The notes below the pieces were generated by a model. That model was not told the origin of the DNA. It made no database searches and saw only the letters and a program-made list of their open reading frames with translations. From assembly GCF_913776855.1 (NCBI RefSeq), contig NZ_CAJYQD010000037.1, positions 1 to 63,263 of the forward strand: 63,263 nt of DNA. Reading direction: 5' to 3'. The first letter of the stretch is position 1, and every line of letters starts with the position of its first letter. The DNA comes from an uncultured Sphingomonas sp. Its GTDB lineage: Bacteria > Pseudomonadota > Alphaproteobacteria > Sphingomonadales > Sphingomonadaceae. Positions 1 to 8,545 of this stretch are shown here, in pieces. Made by a program: the position numbers and the translations under genes.

Positions 1-482
1 ACGTGTCACAGGCGCGGACGGAAGAACGCGAGGTAGAACTGGCTCGCGCCCGTGCCGAGCGAACCCGGCTCGAAAGCGCCACCAAAAATCTGCTGATCCT
101 TATTGAGCAGGGCACCATGAGTCCGCGCGATCCGGCGTTCGCTGAGCGGATGGCAATAAACCGGACGGCATTGGCGGGTGTGATCAGCCGCATCGACATT
201 CTTGAGGCCCAGTTAGCCAGGGGTAAGCGGAAGATCGACGAACGAACCGTCGACCGCTTCGGCGATATGCTGCGAGATAAGCTTCGCGGCGAGGACAACA
301 GCTTACGCTCGGCCTATCTGCGGATGTTCGTTGCAGAGGTTAGGGTTGGACCGAGCGAGATCATCATCTCAGGTCCATTGTCGGCGCTGGAAAACGGCCT
401 TGCTGTTGGACTTCCCGTCAAAGAGGGCACGGTGCCCATCTTTGACCGGGAGTGGTGCCGCTTACAGGACTCGAACCTGTGA
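1..482 (+). CDS. Large serine recombinase, C-terminal part (5' end cut by window edge)
   Basis: This is the last ~159 residues of a serine-family site-specific recombinase, which would cut and join DNA to integrate or excise an element. The visible part has a charged, coiled-coil-like helical stretch (roughly residues 5-75) and a C-terminal segment with ISGPLSAL, matching the end of large recombinase-family proteins of alphaproteobacteria. The catalytic serine domain lies to the left of the window. The frame is open at base 1, so the GTG at position 3 is probably internal. The reading frame ends inside the neighbouring tRNA gene (last residues WCRLQDSNL), as often happens when an element has inserted into a tRNA 3' end. 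Family assignment rests on the C-terminal part only. Confidence 0.72.
   Translation, partial: VSQARTEEREVELARARAERTRLESATKNLLILIEQGTMSPRDPAFAERMAINRTALAGVISRIDILEAQLARGKRKIDERTVDRFGDMLRDKLRGEDNSLRSAYLRMFVAEVRVGPSEIIISGPLSALENGLAVGLPVKEGTVPIFDREWCRLQDSNL
1..482. mobile_element. Right end of an integrated element next to tRNA-Thr
   Basis: A serine recombinase fragment points toward and ends within the 3' half of tRNA-Thr, the usual arrangement at one end of an integrative element. The element body would extend to the left of the window. The exact attachment core is inferred to lie in the tRNA 3' segment (about 453-482). The other end and its duplicate core cannot be seen here, so this may also be a remnant. 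Confidence 0.5.
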
Positions 483-528
483 CCCCCGCATTACGAATGC
501 GATGCTCTACCAACTGAGCTAAAGCGGC
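453..528 (-). tRNA. tRNA-Thr (anticodon CGU)
   Basis: The reverse complement folds as a 76-base tRNA: acceptor stem GCCGCTT pairing with AAGCGGC, D-loop AGCTCAGTTGGTAGAGC, anticodon loop TTCGTAA with anticodon CGT, T-arm ACAGGTTCGAGTCCTGT, discriminator A and an encoded CCA end. CGU reads the ACG threonine codon. Its 3' half overlaps the end of the recombinase frame on the other strand. Confidence 0.97.
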
Positions 529-688
529 CCTGGACGGAATGCCGTCTGGAGGCGCGCGCTTACCAGCGGGTGGGGCGGGTGGCAAGGGGATTTGCGTTTT
601 CCGTCGTCATGCGCCCGTTTTACCGGACGTTTACTCCGGTAGGTTCACAACCCGACCCAATCGGGCAGACCGCCCATGGGGACGGAAT

Positions 689-1816
689 ATGGACATCGTG
701 CGCGGACCGAACGAACAACCGGGCGGTGACGACGATCGCGAAGGCGTCGGCGGCGACGTGTTGGTCGTGGGAACCGACGAGCGGCGGATGCATGTCCGCG
801 CCTATAACCACTGGGTGTCGCTGCTGGCCGGGCGTCCGTGCCCCCTGATCGATGCGCTGGACCCGGCGGGAATCGCCGATTTCGGCCCGAACAGCGTGCT
901 GCTGGATTTCACCGATGGGCACAATGACGGCGTGATCCGCTTTCTGGGCCACGCGCTGCGCGAGGAAAGCGGCACCGATTCGTCGATCGTGCGGCTGAGC
1001 CAGGTACCGCCACGGTCGCTGCTGTCGCGATTGACCGACCATTATATGCAGATCATCGCCAATCGCGCCCCGATCGGGTTCGAGGCGGAGTTCGTCGGCC
1101 ATCGCGGGTTCCCGATGCTGTATCGCGGCATCCTGATGCCGTTTTCGTCGGACGGCGACACGATCGACTATCTGTACGGCGTCATCAACTGGAAGGAGGT
1201 GGTCGACACCGCCACCCAGTCGCAGCTGACCGCCGAACTGGCCGAATCGCGCCGTGCCGCACCGCGCCGGACGCTGCCCGCAGCGGCCTGGGCCGATGGT
1301 CCCAGCGCGGGGCTGTCCGAACCGGCGATCGCACCGTCGCTGGCCGAGCGGCTGGTCGAGGTTCGCCGCCAGGTCGAGGTCGCGCGCGGTACGAGCGATT
1401 CGTCGCCGGCGACGCAGGCCGCACTGGCCGCCGCCTATGATTTCCTGCTGTCGAGCGAGCGCGACTCGGCGGGCTATGCCACGATGCTGGTCGGTGCCGG
1501 CCTGACCGTCGATCCCCGCGCGCCGATCGATGCGCTGGTGCGGCTGACCTTTAGTGAGATGAAGGACGGCCATGCCCGCCTGCTGGCGCGCGCACACCGG
1601 GCCGGGGTGGGCGAGGGGGAGTTGTGCGACTGGATCGAACGTACTGCGGGCCGACCGGCGGCGGCGCCTGCCATCGTCGTGCCGGTGGCGCCGGGCGACG
1701 AGGGCTATGTCCTGTTGCTGGCGCGCGCGGTCGACGCCGGGTCGGTCGAGATAGTGGGCCGGGTCGATGCGGATCCGGCGCAGATCGCCGCTGCGCGCGA
1801 CCAGTTGGGGGCGTAG
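689..1816 (+). CDS. PAS-domain-like protein of unknown role
   Basis: A 375-residue soluble protein without signal peptide or membrane segment. Residues ~35-160 read like the PAS-type sensory domain of alphaproteobacteria: YNHWVSLLAG, then LLDFTDG, then YRGILMPFSSDG with LYGVINWKE. The C-terminal ~200 residues are rich in alanine and arginine, probably helical, with no catalytic motif that I recognise. The ATG at 689 is preferred over an in-frame start 150 bases upstream, because the added residues look non-coding and the PAS-like part begins soon after 689. It is followed after ~100 bases by the glutamate dehydrogenase gene. The ligand or partner is unknown. Confidence 0.7.
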   Translation: MDIVRGPNEQPGGDDDREGVGGDVLVVGTDERRMHVRAYNHWVSLLAGRPCPLIDALDPAGIADFGPNSVLLDFTDGHNDGVIRFLGHALREESGTDSSIVRLSQVPPRSLLSRLTDHYMQIIANRAPIGFEAEFVGHRGFPMLYRGILMPFSSDGDTIDYLYGVINWKEVVDTATQSQLTAELAESRRAAPRRTLPAAAWADGPSAGLSEPAIAPSLAERLVEVRRQVEVARGTSDSSPATQAALAAAYDFLLSSERDSAGYATMLVGAGLTVDPRAPIDALVRLTFSEMKDGHARLLARAHRAGVGEGELCDWIERTAGRPAAAPAIVVPVAPGDEGYVLLLARAVDAGSVEIVGRVDADPAQIAAARDQLGA

Positions 1817-1837
1817 AGCCTGCCTGCTTCATCGTAA

Positions 1838-1843
1838 TATAAT
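1838..1843 (+). promoter_or_regulatory. Possible -10 element before the glutamate dehydrogenase gene
   Basis: A perfect TATAAT lies 75 bases upstream of the ATG at 1918, in an AT-rich pocket within otherwise GC-rich DNA. No convincing -35 box is found 16-18 bases upstream, so this is only a candidate. Confidence 0.3.
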
Positions 1844-1917
1844 TACCGCACTGCGACATTTTGTTCGCAAGTGCCACAGGGGTTGAGCCTGTCGGCGAGG
1901 CAGCGCATAGCCCGCGC

Positions 1918-4900
1918 ATGACACCGCAAAGCAAGCTCGCCCGCCCCCTGGAAACGCTGCTGGTCGACAGCGCCCTTCCCGGCGAAATCGAAGGTCTGGA
2001 CGCCGCCGGGCGCGCCGATGCCGCGCAGTTCGTGGCGGCGACCGCCGCGCATCGTTCGCCCGGCACGGTCAGCGTCGCGCTGGAAACGCTGAGCCGGGGC
2101 GACCAGCGGCGGATGCGGCTGGCGGTGATCAACGACGACATGCCGTTCCTGGTCGATTCGATCGGCAGCACGATCGTCGCCCATGACATCGCGATCGACC
2201 GCATCCTGCACCCGGTGATCGCAGTGACCCGCGATGCCGCCGGTACGCTGACCGGGCTTGCCGGCGAAGGTCGTCGCGAATCGATGATCTATATCGAGAT
2301 GGAGCGGGCCGAGGCGCGCGTCCGCCACGCGCTGGTCGCCGAGATCGAACGCAATCTGGAGCATGTCCGCGCGGCCGTCACCGATTGGCGGGCGATGCAG
2401 GCTGCGATGCAGGCCGATGCCGCACGGTTGACCGCGAATGCCGATACCGCCGAGGATGCGGCGCTGCTGAACTGGTTCGTCGCCGGCAATTTCACGCAGC
2501 TGGCGCATGAGAAATGGTCGCGCGACGGCGTGATCGGCGACCGGTTGGGTCTGTCGCGCGCGCGGCTGGAGGTGCCGCTGCTGGCCGATGCGTCGCGCCA
2601 GCGGGCGATCGAATGGTTCGATGCCGGCAATGTCCAGCCGCTGCTGCTGAAGTCCAACTGCATTTCGACGGTCCATCGCCGCGCGCCGGTCGACCTGGTC
2701 CTGGTGCCGCTTCGGGAGGGCGACACGGTGACCGGCGTGTCGATCCATGGCGGATTGTGGACCAGCGCCGCGTTGCAGGCCGATCCGGCCGAGGTGCCGG
2801 TCCTGCGCCGCAATCTGGCCGCGCTGCGCACCAAATTCGGGTTCGATCCGTCGGGCCATGCCGGCAAGGCGCTGAACCACGCCATTTCGACACTGCCCCA
2901 TGATTTGACGACCGCGTTCAATCCCGAATCGCTGGAGCAATTGGCGCTGACCGCGATGTCGGTCGCCGACCGTCCGCGTTCGCGGCTGGTCCTCATCAAG
3001 TCGGCGCTGGGCCGGCACCTGTTCGCGTTCGTCTGGCTGGGTCGCGACGACGTGACGACGCAGCGCCGCCTGTCGATCGGCGACATGCTGGCGCAGGCGG
3101 CGAACGCGTCGATCCTGAACTGGTCGATCGCGATGGAGGATGGCGAGGCTGCGTTGATCCGCTACGTCCTCGACCTGCGGCAGGACGGTCGGATGCCCGA
3201 CACCGCCGATCTCGACCGGCGGATCGAACGCATGGTGCGCGGCTGGCGCCCGGCGGTCGAAGGCGCGCTGGCGGAGATGGTGCCCGAGGGGGCGACGCGG
3301 ATGGCGCTGCGCTTCGCCAACGCCTTTCCCGCCAATTACCGCAATTCGAACCAGCCCGAGGAAGCGGCGCGCGACATCGTGCGTGTCGCGGCGCTGACCG
3401 ATGCGACGTCGCGGTCGGTCCGCATCCTGCCGGGCGACGGCGACCGGATGCGGATCAAGGTCTATCGCCGCGGCGGTGCGCTGGCGCTGTCGGACGCGGT
3501 GCCGGTGTTCGAGCATTTCGGCTTCCGCGTGGTCGAGGAACTGCCGACCCGGCTGGAGGATGACGAGAAGAGCTTCATTCATGACTTCGAGGTCGCGGTC
3601 GCATCGGGCGCCGCGCCGAAGTTCGACGTGGGGGTCGTCGAGCGCGCGATCGAGGCAGTGCTGGAAAACCGTGCGGAAAACGATGCGTTCAACCGCCTGA
3701 CCGTCGAGGCCGGCATTGCGCCCGCCGCCGTCGTGCTGCTGCGCGCATGGTTCCGCTATCTGCGGCAGACGGGGCTGAGCTACAGCCTGGTCACTGTGGT
3801 CGACGCGTTGCGCCGCGCACCGGGCGTCGCGACCGCGCTGATCGAGCGGTTCAATGCCGCGCACGATCCGGCGCGTGGGGACCGTGAGGCAGGCGTGGCC
3901 GCCGCCGATGCGGCGATTGAGGCGGGCCTCGATGCCGTGTCGGCGATCGACGACGACCGTATCCTGCGCAGCTATCGCGGGGTGGTGGCCGCCACGCTGC
4001 GCACCAACGCCTTTGCGCCTGCCGCGCAGGAGGCGCTGGCGTTCAAGATGGATAGCGCCAAGGTGCCGGGCCTGCCGAAGCCGCTGCCGTGGCGCGAGGT
4101 GTTCGTCTATTCGCCACGGGTCGAGGGCATTCACCTGCGCGCCGGCCCGGTGGCGCGCGGCGGCCTGCGCTGGTCCGACCGGCGCGACGATTTCCGGACC
4201 GAAATCCTGGGGCTGATGAAGGCGCAGCGCGTCAAGAACGCAGTGATCGTCCCGACGGGCGCGAAGGGCGGTTTCTACCCCAAGCAACTGCCCGCGCCGT
4301 CGAACCGCGACGCGTGGCTGGCCGAGGGGACAGAGAGCTACCGCATCTTCATCCGCTCGCTGCTGTCGATCACCGACAATATCGTCGATGGCAAGGTCGT
4401 CCATCCGACCGGCGTCGTGATCCATGATGGCGAGGACCCCTATTTCGTGGTCGCCGCCGACAAGGGCACGGCGACGTTCAGCGACGTCGCCAACGCGCTG
4501 GCGCTGGAGCGCAAATTCTGGCTGGGCGACGCGTTCGCCTCCGGCGGTAGCGTCGGCTACGACCATAAGGCGATGGGCATCACCGCCAAGGGCGCGTGGA
4601 TTTCGGTACAGCGCCATTTCCTCGAGATGGGCGTCGACGTGCAAACGCAGTCGATCGATGTCGTCGGGTGCGGCGACATGTCGGGCGACGTATTCGGCAA
4701 CGGGATGTTGTTGTCGAAGGCGATCCGGCTGAAGGCGGCGTTCGACCATCGCCACATCTTCCTCGACCCCAACCCCGATGCGGCGGCGAGCTGGACCGAG
4801 CGGGATCGGCTGTTCCAACTGCCGCGCTCGAGCTGGGCCGATTACGACCCGACGCTGATTTCGGCAGGCGGTGGCGTGTTCCCGCGCACGGCCAAGACCA

Positions 4901-6531
4901 TCCCCTTGAGCGAACCGGTCCGCGCGATGCTGGGGGTGAGCGAAACCGAGATGGAGCCGACCGCGCTGATTTCGGCCATCCTGCGCGCGCCGGTCGACCT
5001 GATCTGGTTCGGCGGTATCGGCACCTATGTGAAGGACCGGACCGAAAGCCATCTGGATGTCGGCGATCCGGCCAACGACCGCATCCGGGTGGACGCACAG
5101 ACGCTGCGCGCGAAGGCGATCGGCGAGGGCGCGAACCTTGGCGTGACCCAGGCCGCGCGCATCGCGTTCAGCGCCCATGGCGGACGGATCAACACCGACT
5201 TCATCGACAATTCGGCCGGCGTCGATTGTTCGGACAACGAAGTGAACATCAAGATCGCGCTGAACCGCGAGGTGATCGAGGGGCGGCTGGCGATCGACGA
5301 TCGCAACGCGCTGCTGGCGCGGATGACCGACGATGTCGCGCATCTGGTGCTGGAGGATAACCGGCTCCAGACCCTCGCGCTGTCGGTGATGGAGAATGAC
5401 GGACCGGTCGCGGTGCCAAGCTATGTCCGCGTGATCGAGATGCTGGAGTCCGCCGGCAAGCTGGACCGGGTGGTCGAAGGCCTGAGCGCCAATGACGACT
5501 ATGTGCGCCGTGCGCAGGACGGGCGGGGCCTTACCCGGCCCGAACTGGCGGTGCTGCTGGCCAGCGTGAAGCTGGCGTTGCAGGAGGCGATCGAACACGC
5601 CCCCATCGCGACCGATGCGGATATGGCGGGCGACCTGCTGGCGGCCTTCCCCAGGGAGATGCAGGAGACGCAACGCCAGGCGATCCTCGACCACCGGCTG
5701 CGCGGGGAAATCATCGCGACGAAGCTCGCCAACCGCATCGTCAACCGGCTGGGCGTGCTGCACGTCTTCGAACTGGCGGAGGAAGAGGGCGAGGCGCTGG
5801 CCGATATCGCGGCGATGTTCGTCGCGGCGGAACGGCTGTTCGACATCGATGCGCTGTACGACCGGATCGAGGGCGCCGATATTTCGGAACGCGCGCGCAT
5901 CGCGTTGCTCGACGAGGTTGCGGTCGGCGTGCGTTCGCAGATCGCCGATCTGTTGCGCGCCTTCCCGGCCGGGACCACTCCGGCCCATGCCGTCGCGCAT
6001 CTGCAAAAGGGGGTGGCGAGCCTGGCCGGGCAGACCAGCTCGTTGCTGCGGGCCGAAGCGGCGCAGCAGCGTGACCGGATCGCCGGGGTGCTGCAGGATG
6101 CCGGTGCGCCGCAGGAACTGGCCGGACAGGTCGTGCGCCTGTTCGAACTGGACGGCGCGGTCGGCCTCGCCGATCTCGGCCGGCGGTTGAAGCTGGACGA
6201 GACGAAGCTGACGCTGGCGTTCACCCATCTCGGCTTCGCGCTGGGGCTGGACTGGGCGCAGGCGGTGGCGGCGCGCATCCAGACCGGCGATCCGTGGGAG
6301 CGGTTGCTGATCGCCGGCTTGGCACGCGATTTCCAGCAGCTGCGCTTCGATTTCCTGAACCGCAACGCTGGCAAGGACCCGCAGGCGGCGGTGGAGAAGT
6401 GGCTGGAGGCGAACCGCGACCGCGTGGCGCAGTTCGCCGCACTGGTCCACCGCGCCCGGCAGGCGCCGGTGGCGAGTGCGGCGATGCTGGCGCAGATCGC
6501 CGGACAGGCGCGGGTGCTGCTGGCGCGGTAA
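1918..6531 (+). CDS. gdhB: NAD-specific glutamate dehydrogenase, large (180-kDa) class
   Basis: A 1537-residue enzyme that oxidatively deaminates L-glutamate to 2-oxoglutarate and ammonia with NAD+, feeding amino-acid carbon into the TCA cycle. Its length is typical of the large bacterial class. The N-terminal ~700 residues are the regulatory, ACT-like part (DDMPFLVDSIGS near residue 75). The catalytic core carries ARGGLRWSDRRDDFRTE and PTGAKGGF with the substrate lysine at about residue 783, followed by VGCGDMSGDVFGNGML of the dinucleotide-binding region and a helical C-terminal domain. The start at 1918 is chosen over an in-frame TTG at 1861 because the alignable N-terminus begins there. 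The gene stands alone and ends before a hairpin-repeat region. Confidence 0.96.
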   Translation: MTPQSKLARPLETLLVDSALPGEIEGLDAAGRADAAQFVAATAAHRSPGTVSVALETLSRGDQRRMRLAVINDDMPFLVDSIGSTIVAHDIAIDRILHPVIAVTRDAAGTLTGLAGEGRRESMIYIEMERAEARVRHALVAEIERNLEHVRAAVTDWRAMQAAMQADAARLTANADTAEDAALLNWFVAGNFTQLAHEKWSRDGVIGDRLGLSRARLEVPLLADASRQRAIEWFDAGNVQPLLLKSNCISTVHRRAPVDLVLVPLREGDTVTGVSIHGGLWTSAALQADPAEVPVLRRNLAALRTKFGFDPSGHAGKALNHAISTLPHDLTTAFNPESLEQLALTAMSVADRPRSRLVLIKSALGRHLFAFVWLGRDDVTTQRRLSIGDMLAQAANASILNWSIAMEDGEAALIRYVLDLRQDGRMPDTADLDRRIERMVRGWRPAVEGALAEMVPEGATRMALRFANAFPANYRNSNQPEEAARDIVRVAALTDATSRSVRILPGDGDRMRIKVYRRGGALALSDAVPVFEHFGFRVVEELPTRLEDDEKSFIHDFEVAVASGAAPKFDVGVVERAIEAVLENRAENDAFNRLTVEAGIAPAAVVLLRAWFRYLRQTGLSYSLVTVVDALRRAPGVATALIERFNAAHDPARGDREAGVAAADAAIEAGLDAVSAIDDDRILRSYRGVVAATLRTNAFAPAAQEALAFKMDSAKVPGLPKPLPWREVFVYSPRVEGIHLRAGPVARGGLRWSDRRDDFRTEILGLMKAQRVKNAVIVPTGAKGGFYPKQLPAPSNRDAWLAEGTESYRIFIRSLLSITDNIVDGKVVHPTGVVIHDGEDPYFVVAADKGTATFSDVANALALERKFWLGDAFASGGSVGYDHKAMGITAKGAWISVQRHFLEMGVDVQTQSIDVVGCGDMSGDVFGNGMLLSKAIRLKAAFDHRHIFLDPNPDAAASWTERDRLFQLPRSSWADYDPTLISAGGGVFPRTAKTIPLSEPVRAMLGVSETEMEPTALISAILRAPVDLIWFGGIGTYVKDRTESHLDVGDPANDRIRVDAQTLRAKAIGEGANLGVTQAARIAFSAHGGRINTDFIDNSAGVDCSDNEVNIKIALNREVIEGRLAIDDRNALLARMTDDVAHLVLEDNRLQTLALSVMENDGPVAVPSYVRVIEMLESAGKLDRVVEGLSANDDYVRRAQDGRGLTRPELAVLLASVKLALQEAIEHAPIATDADMAGDLLAAFPREMQETQRQAILDHRLRGEIIATKLANRIVNRLGVLHVFELAEEEGEALADIAAMFVAAERLFDIDALYDRIEGADISERARIALLDEVAVGVRSQIADLLRAFPAGTTPAHAVAHLQKGVASLAGQTSSLLRAEAAQQRDRIAGVLQDAGAPQELAGQVVRLFELDGAVGLADLGRRLKLDETKLTLAFTHLGFALGLDWAQAVAARIQTGDPWERLLIAGLARDFQQLRFDFLNRNAGKDPQAAVEKWLEANRDRVAQFAALVHRARQAPVASAAMLAQIAGQARVLLAR

Positions 6532-6604
6532 GGCTCACGCTACACGGCGTATCCCCGCGCAGGTGGTGGGCCATGCCAACGAAGAGGCAATAATGGACGC
6601 TCGC

Positions 6605-6642
6605 AAAGCCCGTATCCCCGCGTGCGCGGGGATACGGGCTTT
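6605..6642. repeat. Perfect 17-bp hairpin downstream of gdhB
   Basis: Two 17-base arms (AAAGCCCGTATCCCCGC and its complement) flank a 4-base GTGC loop. There is no T-run, so it is not a classical intrinsic terminator, but it may protect or end the gdhB transcript. The inner stem resembles the window's GNAG-loop hairpin family with a changed loop. Confidence 0.85.
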
Positions 6643-6667
6643 GGAGTGGAGACGGATCTCCCCATAG

Positions 6668-6764
6668 CCCGTACCCCGGCGGAGGCCGGGGTCCAGTTAC
6701 GCCGGTCCTTCCGCATTTCGCGAGCGGCTCCTAACTGGACCCCGGCCTTCGCCGGGGTACGGCT
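6668..6764. repeat. Paired hairpin repeat (GNAG-loop family) between convergent gdhB and the fucosidase gene
   Basis: Two inverted copies of a ~31-base arm; each arm folds on itself as ACCCCGGC-loop-GCCGGGGT. Loops read GGAG in the left arm and GAAG in the complement of the right arm. The outer flank CCAGTTA also pairs between arms, so the whole unit could form one long cruciform. It ends 6 bases before the fucosidase stop codon. Confidence 0.85.
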
Positions 6765-6770
6765 TCTGAG

Positions 6771-8369
6771 TTACACCAACCCCGCCCCCTCCAACCGCAC
6801 CACGGGCAGCATCGCCCCGGCGGGCGCCGGCGGCAACGACAGCGTCAGCCCGGCATCGCTACGCTGCATCTCGACGCTACCGCCCCCTAGCAGCGTCGCC
6901 CGCTCGATCCGCCCCGCCGCCCGGTCACCCAGCGCGGCGATCGTCACCGGCGCATCGGGCCAGCCGAGGAAAATCGCGTTGAGCGCGCCTCCCTCCGTCG
7001 TGAACCGCACGTCACGCGCGCCGAGCTTCGCGACCTGCCCTTCGTTGAACATGCCGCCGGCCAGGTCGGTCGGTCCTTCGCCGAACATCCGCCACGGCCG
7101 CGTGCCGTAGATCGCCGATCCGTTGACCCGTAGCCACGCGCCGATCTGGTCGACGATGCGTTCCTCCTCGCTGTCGATCGACCCGTCGCCACGCACCGGC
7201 ACCGACAGCAGCAGGTTGCCGTTCTTCGACACGATGTCGGCCAGCCGCTGCAACACCGCGCGGGCGGGCACATAGGATTTCTCCTCGAACCGCCGTCGGT
7301 TGTAATGCCATTCGCCGATGCAGGTGCAGGTCTGCCACGGCTCGGCGCGCAGCCGGTCGGAAAAGCCACGTTCGATATCCTCGACCAATGCCTGCCGCTG
7401 GAACGCGGTCAGTTGCTTGGCGGTCAACACCACGTCGGCGCGACCGGTGCGTGCCGCCGCATGGTTGTAGAAATGGGCGATCGCCTCCAGCCCTACGGGT
7501 CCGAACGGCACGCCGAAGTCATCGAAATAGACGAGATCGGGGTCGTAGCGCTCGACCAGCGCCTTTTGCCGCGCCAGCCAGTTGGTCACGAAGCGCGGAT
7601 TGGCGGCGGGCGCGAATTCCATCCATCGCCCGCTGGTCGCGCCCGCCCACGCGTCCATCTGCGCCTTCGTCGTGAAGCCATCGGGCGCGGCCAGCGTCTC
7701 GCCGGTATAGAGGTCCTGCGGGTCGAGGCCGTCCCACCATTTGCCGGCACCGTCCGCTTTGGTCCGTCGCGCTGCGTCATAGCGCTGCCCGGCACGCGGT
7801 CCTTCGGGATCATAGTTATACGCGACCTGATACCAATGCCACGCATGGCTCGAATGGTTGCTGACGCCGAAGCGCAGCCCCTCCGCCCGCGCCGCGTCGC
7901 GCCAGCCGGCGATCAGGTCGCGCTTCGGGCCGACGCGGGTGCTGTTCCAGGGGTGCGGGCTGTCGAACAGGTCGAAATTGTCGTGATGGCACGCCATGCC
8001 GACGAAGTAGCGCGCGCCCGCATCCTTGTAGCGCCTGACCAGCGCCGCCGGGTCCCAGCGTTCGGCGCGCCACGTGCCGATGATGTCCATGAAGCCGGTA
8101 TCGGCCGGGTGGCCATATTTCTGGATGTGCAGGTCGTACGGCCCGCGCCCCTGTTCATACATCTGCCGGGCATACCAGTCGCCGGCCTCCGGCACGCATT
8201 GCGGCCCCCAATGCGCCCAGATGCCGAATTTCGCATCCCGGAACCAGTCGGGCACGGCATAGCCATCGGCCAGCGACGACCAGTTGGGCGCAAGCGGTGC
8301 GGCCTGTGCCGCGACCGGCCCGGCGGCGGCAAGGGCGGCGGTGCCGCGCAGGAATTGGCGTCGTTCCAT
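6771..8369 (-). CDS. Secreted alpha-L-fucosidase, GH29 family
   Basis: A 532-residue glycoside hydrolase that removes alpha-L-fucose, acting outside the cytoplasm. The N-terminus ERRQFLRGTAALAAAG is a twin-arginine (Tat) signal, so the enzyme is exported folded. GH29 hallmarks are FGIWAHWGPQCVPEAGDWYA near residue 50, ACHHDNFDLFDS, and DLVYFDDFG with Asp283 as the likely nucleophile. The C-terminal ~100 residues form a beta-rich domain. The start at 8369 is chosen because it places the Tat motif at the N-terminus; an in-frame extension to 8510 would bury it. It is divergent from the GH35-GH31 pair across a 175-base gap and probably belongs with it in xyloglucan side-chain removal; the substrate is inferred. 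Confidence 0.9.
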   Translation of the reverse strand: MERRQFLRGTAALAAAGPVAAQAAPLAPNWSSLADGYAVPDWFRDAKFGIWAHWGPQCVPEAGDWYARQMYEQGRGPYDLHIQKYGHPADTGFMDIIGTWRAERWDPAALVRRYKDAGARYFVGMACHHDNFDLFDSPHPWNSTRVGPKRDLIAGWRDAARAEGLRFGVSNHSSHAWHWYQVAYNYDPEGPRAGQRYDAARRTKADGAGKWWDGLDPQDLYTGETLAAPDGFTTKAQMDAWAGATSGRWMEFAPAANPRFVTNWLARQKALVERYDPDLVYFDDFGVPFGPVGLEAIAHFYNHAAARTGRADVVLTAKQLTAFQRQALVEDIERGFSDRLRAEPWQTCTCIGEWHYNRRRFEEKSYVPARAVLQRLADIVSKNGNLLLSVPVRGDGSIDSEEERIVDQIGAWLRVNGSAIYGTRPWRMFGEGPTDLAGGMFNEGQVAKLGARDVRFTTEGGALNAIFLGWPDAPVTIAALGDRAAGRIERATLLGGGSVEMQRSDAGLTLSLPPAPAGAMLPVVRLEGAGLV

Positions 8370-8422
8370 GGACCATCCTCTTCCGAAAGCCGCGGCCGGC
8401 TGTTCCGATCCGCGTCGCGCCA

Positions 8423-8436
8423 TGATAGCGCTAAGA
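8423..8436. promoter_or_regulatory. Candidate LacI-family operator between the divergent glycosidase genes
   Basis: TGATAGCGCTAAGA matches the pseudo-palindromic LacI/GalR-type pattern TGnTAnCGnTAnCA at all positions except the next-to-last, with a central TAGCGCTA. It lies between the fucosidase gene (start 8369) and the GH35 gene (start 8546), where one repressor could control both. A second short dyad-like motif, ATTGTATGACAT, follows at 8441. No regulator gene is in the window. Confidence 0.45.
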
Positions 8437-8545
8437 ACCAATTGTATGACATAGAAATCCTGCGTAAAGAGGCGTGACAACGCTGTCGGGTTCCGGACAA
8501 CCGAGACCATGAATGGCGATCGAGGGTGAGGCGGGAGAGGGCGAT

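Noticed and set aside
1843..6450. A 1535-residue open frame on the strand opposite gdhB
   Set aside because: It is an antisense shadow: GC-rich codon bias removes stops in that frame. Its translation is Arg/Gln/His-rich with no domain, and the plus-strand enzyme is unmistakable.
6605..6764. Clustered palindromes considered as a small CRISPR array
   Set aside because: Units are inverted pairs, not direct repeats, spacing is irregular, and no cas gene is present.
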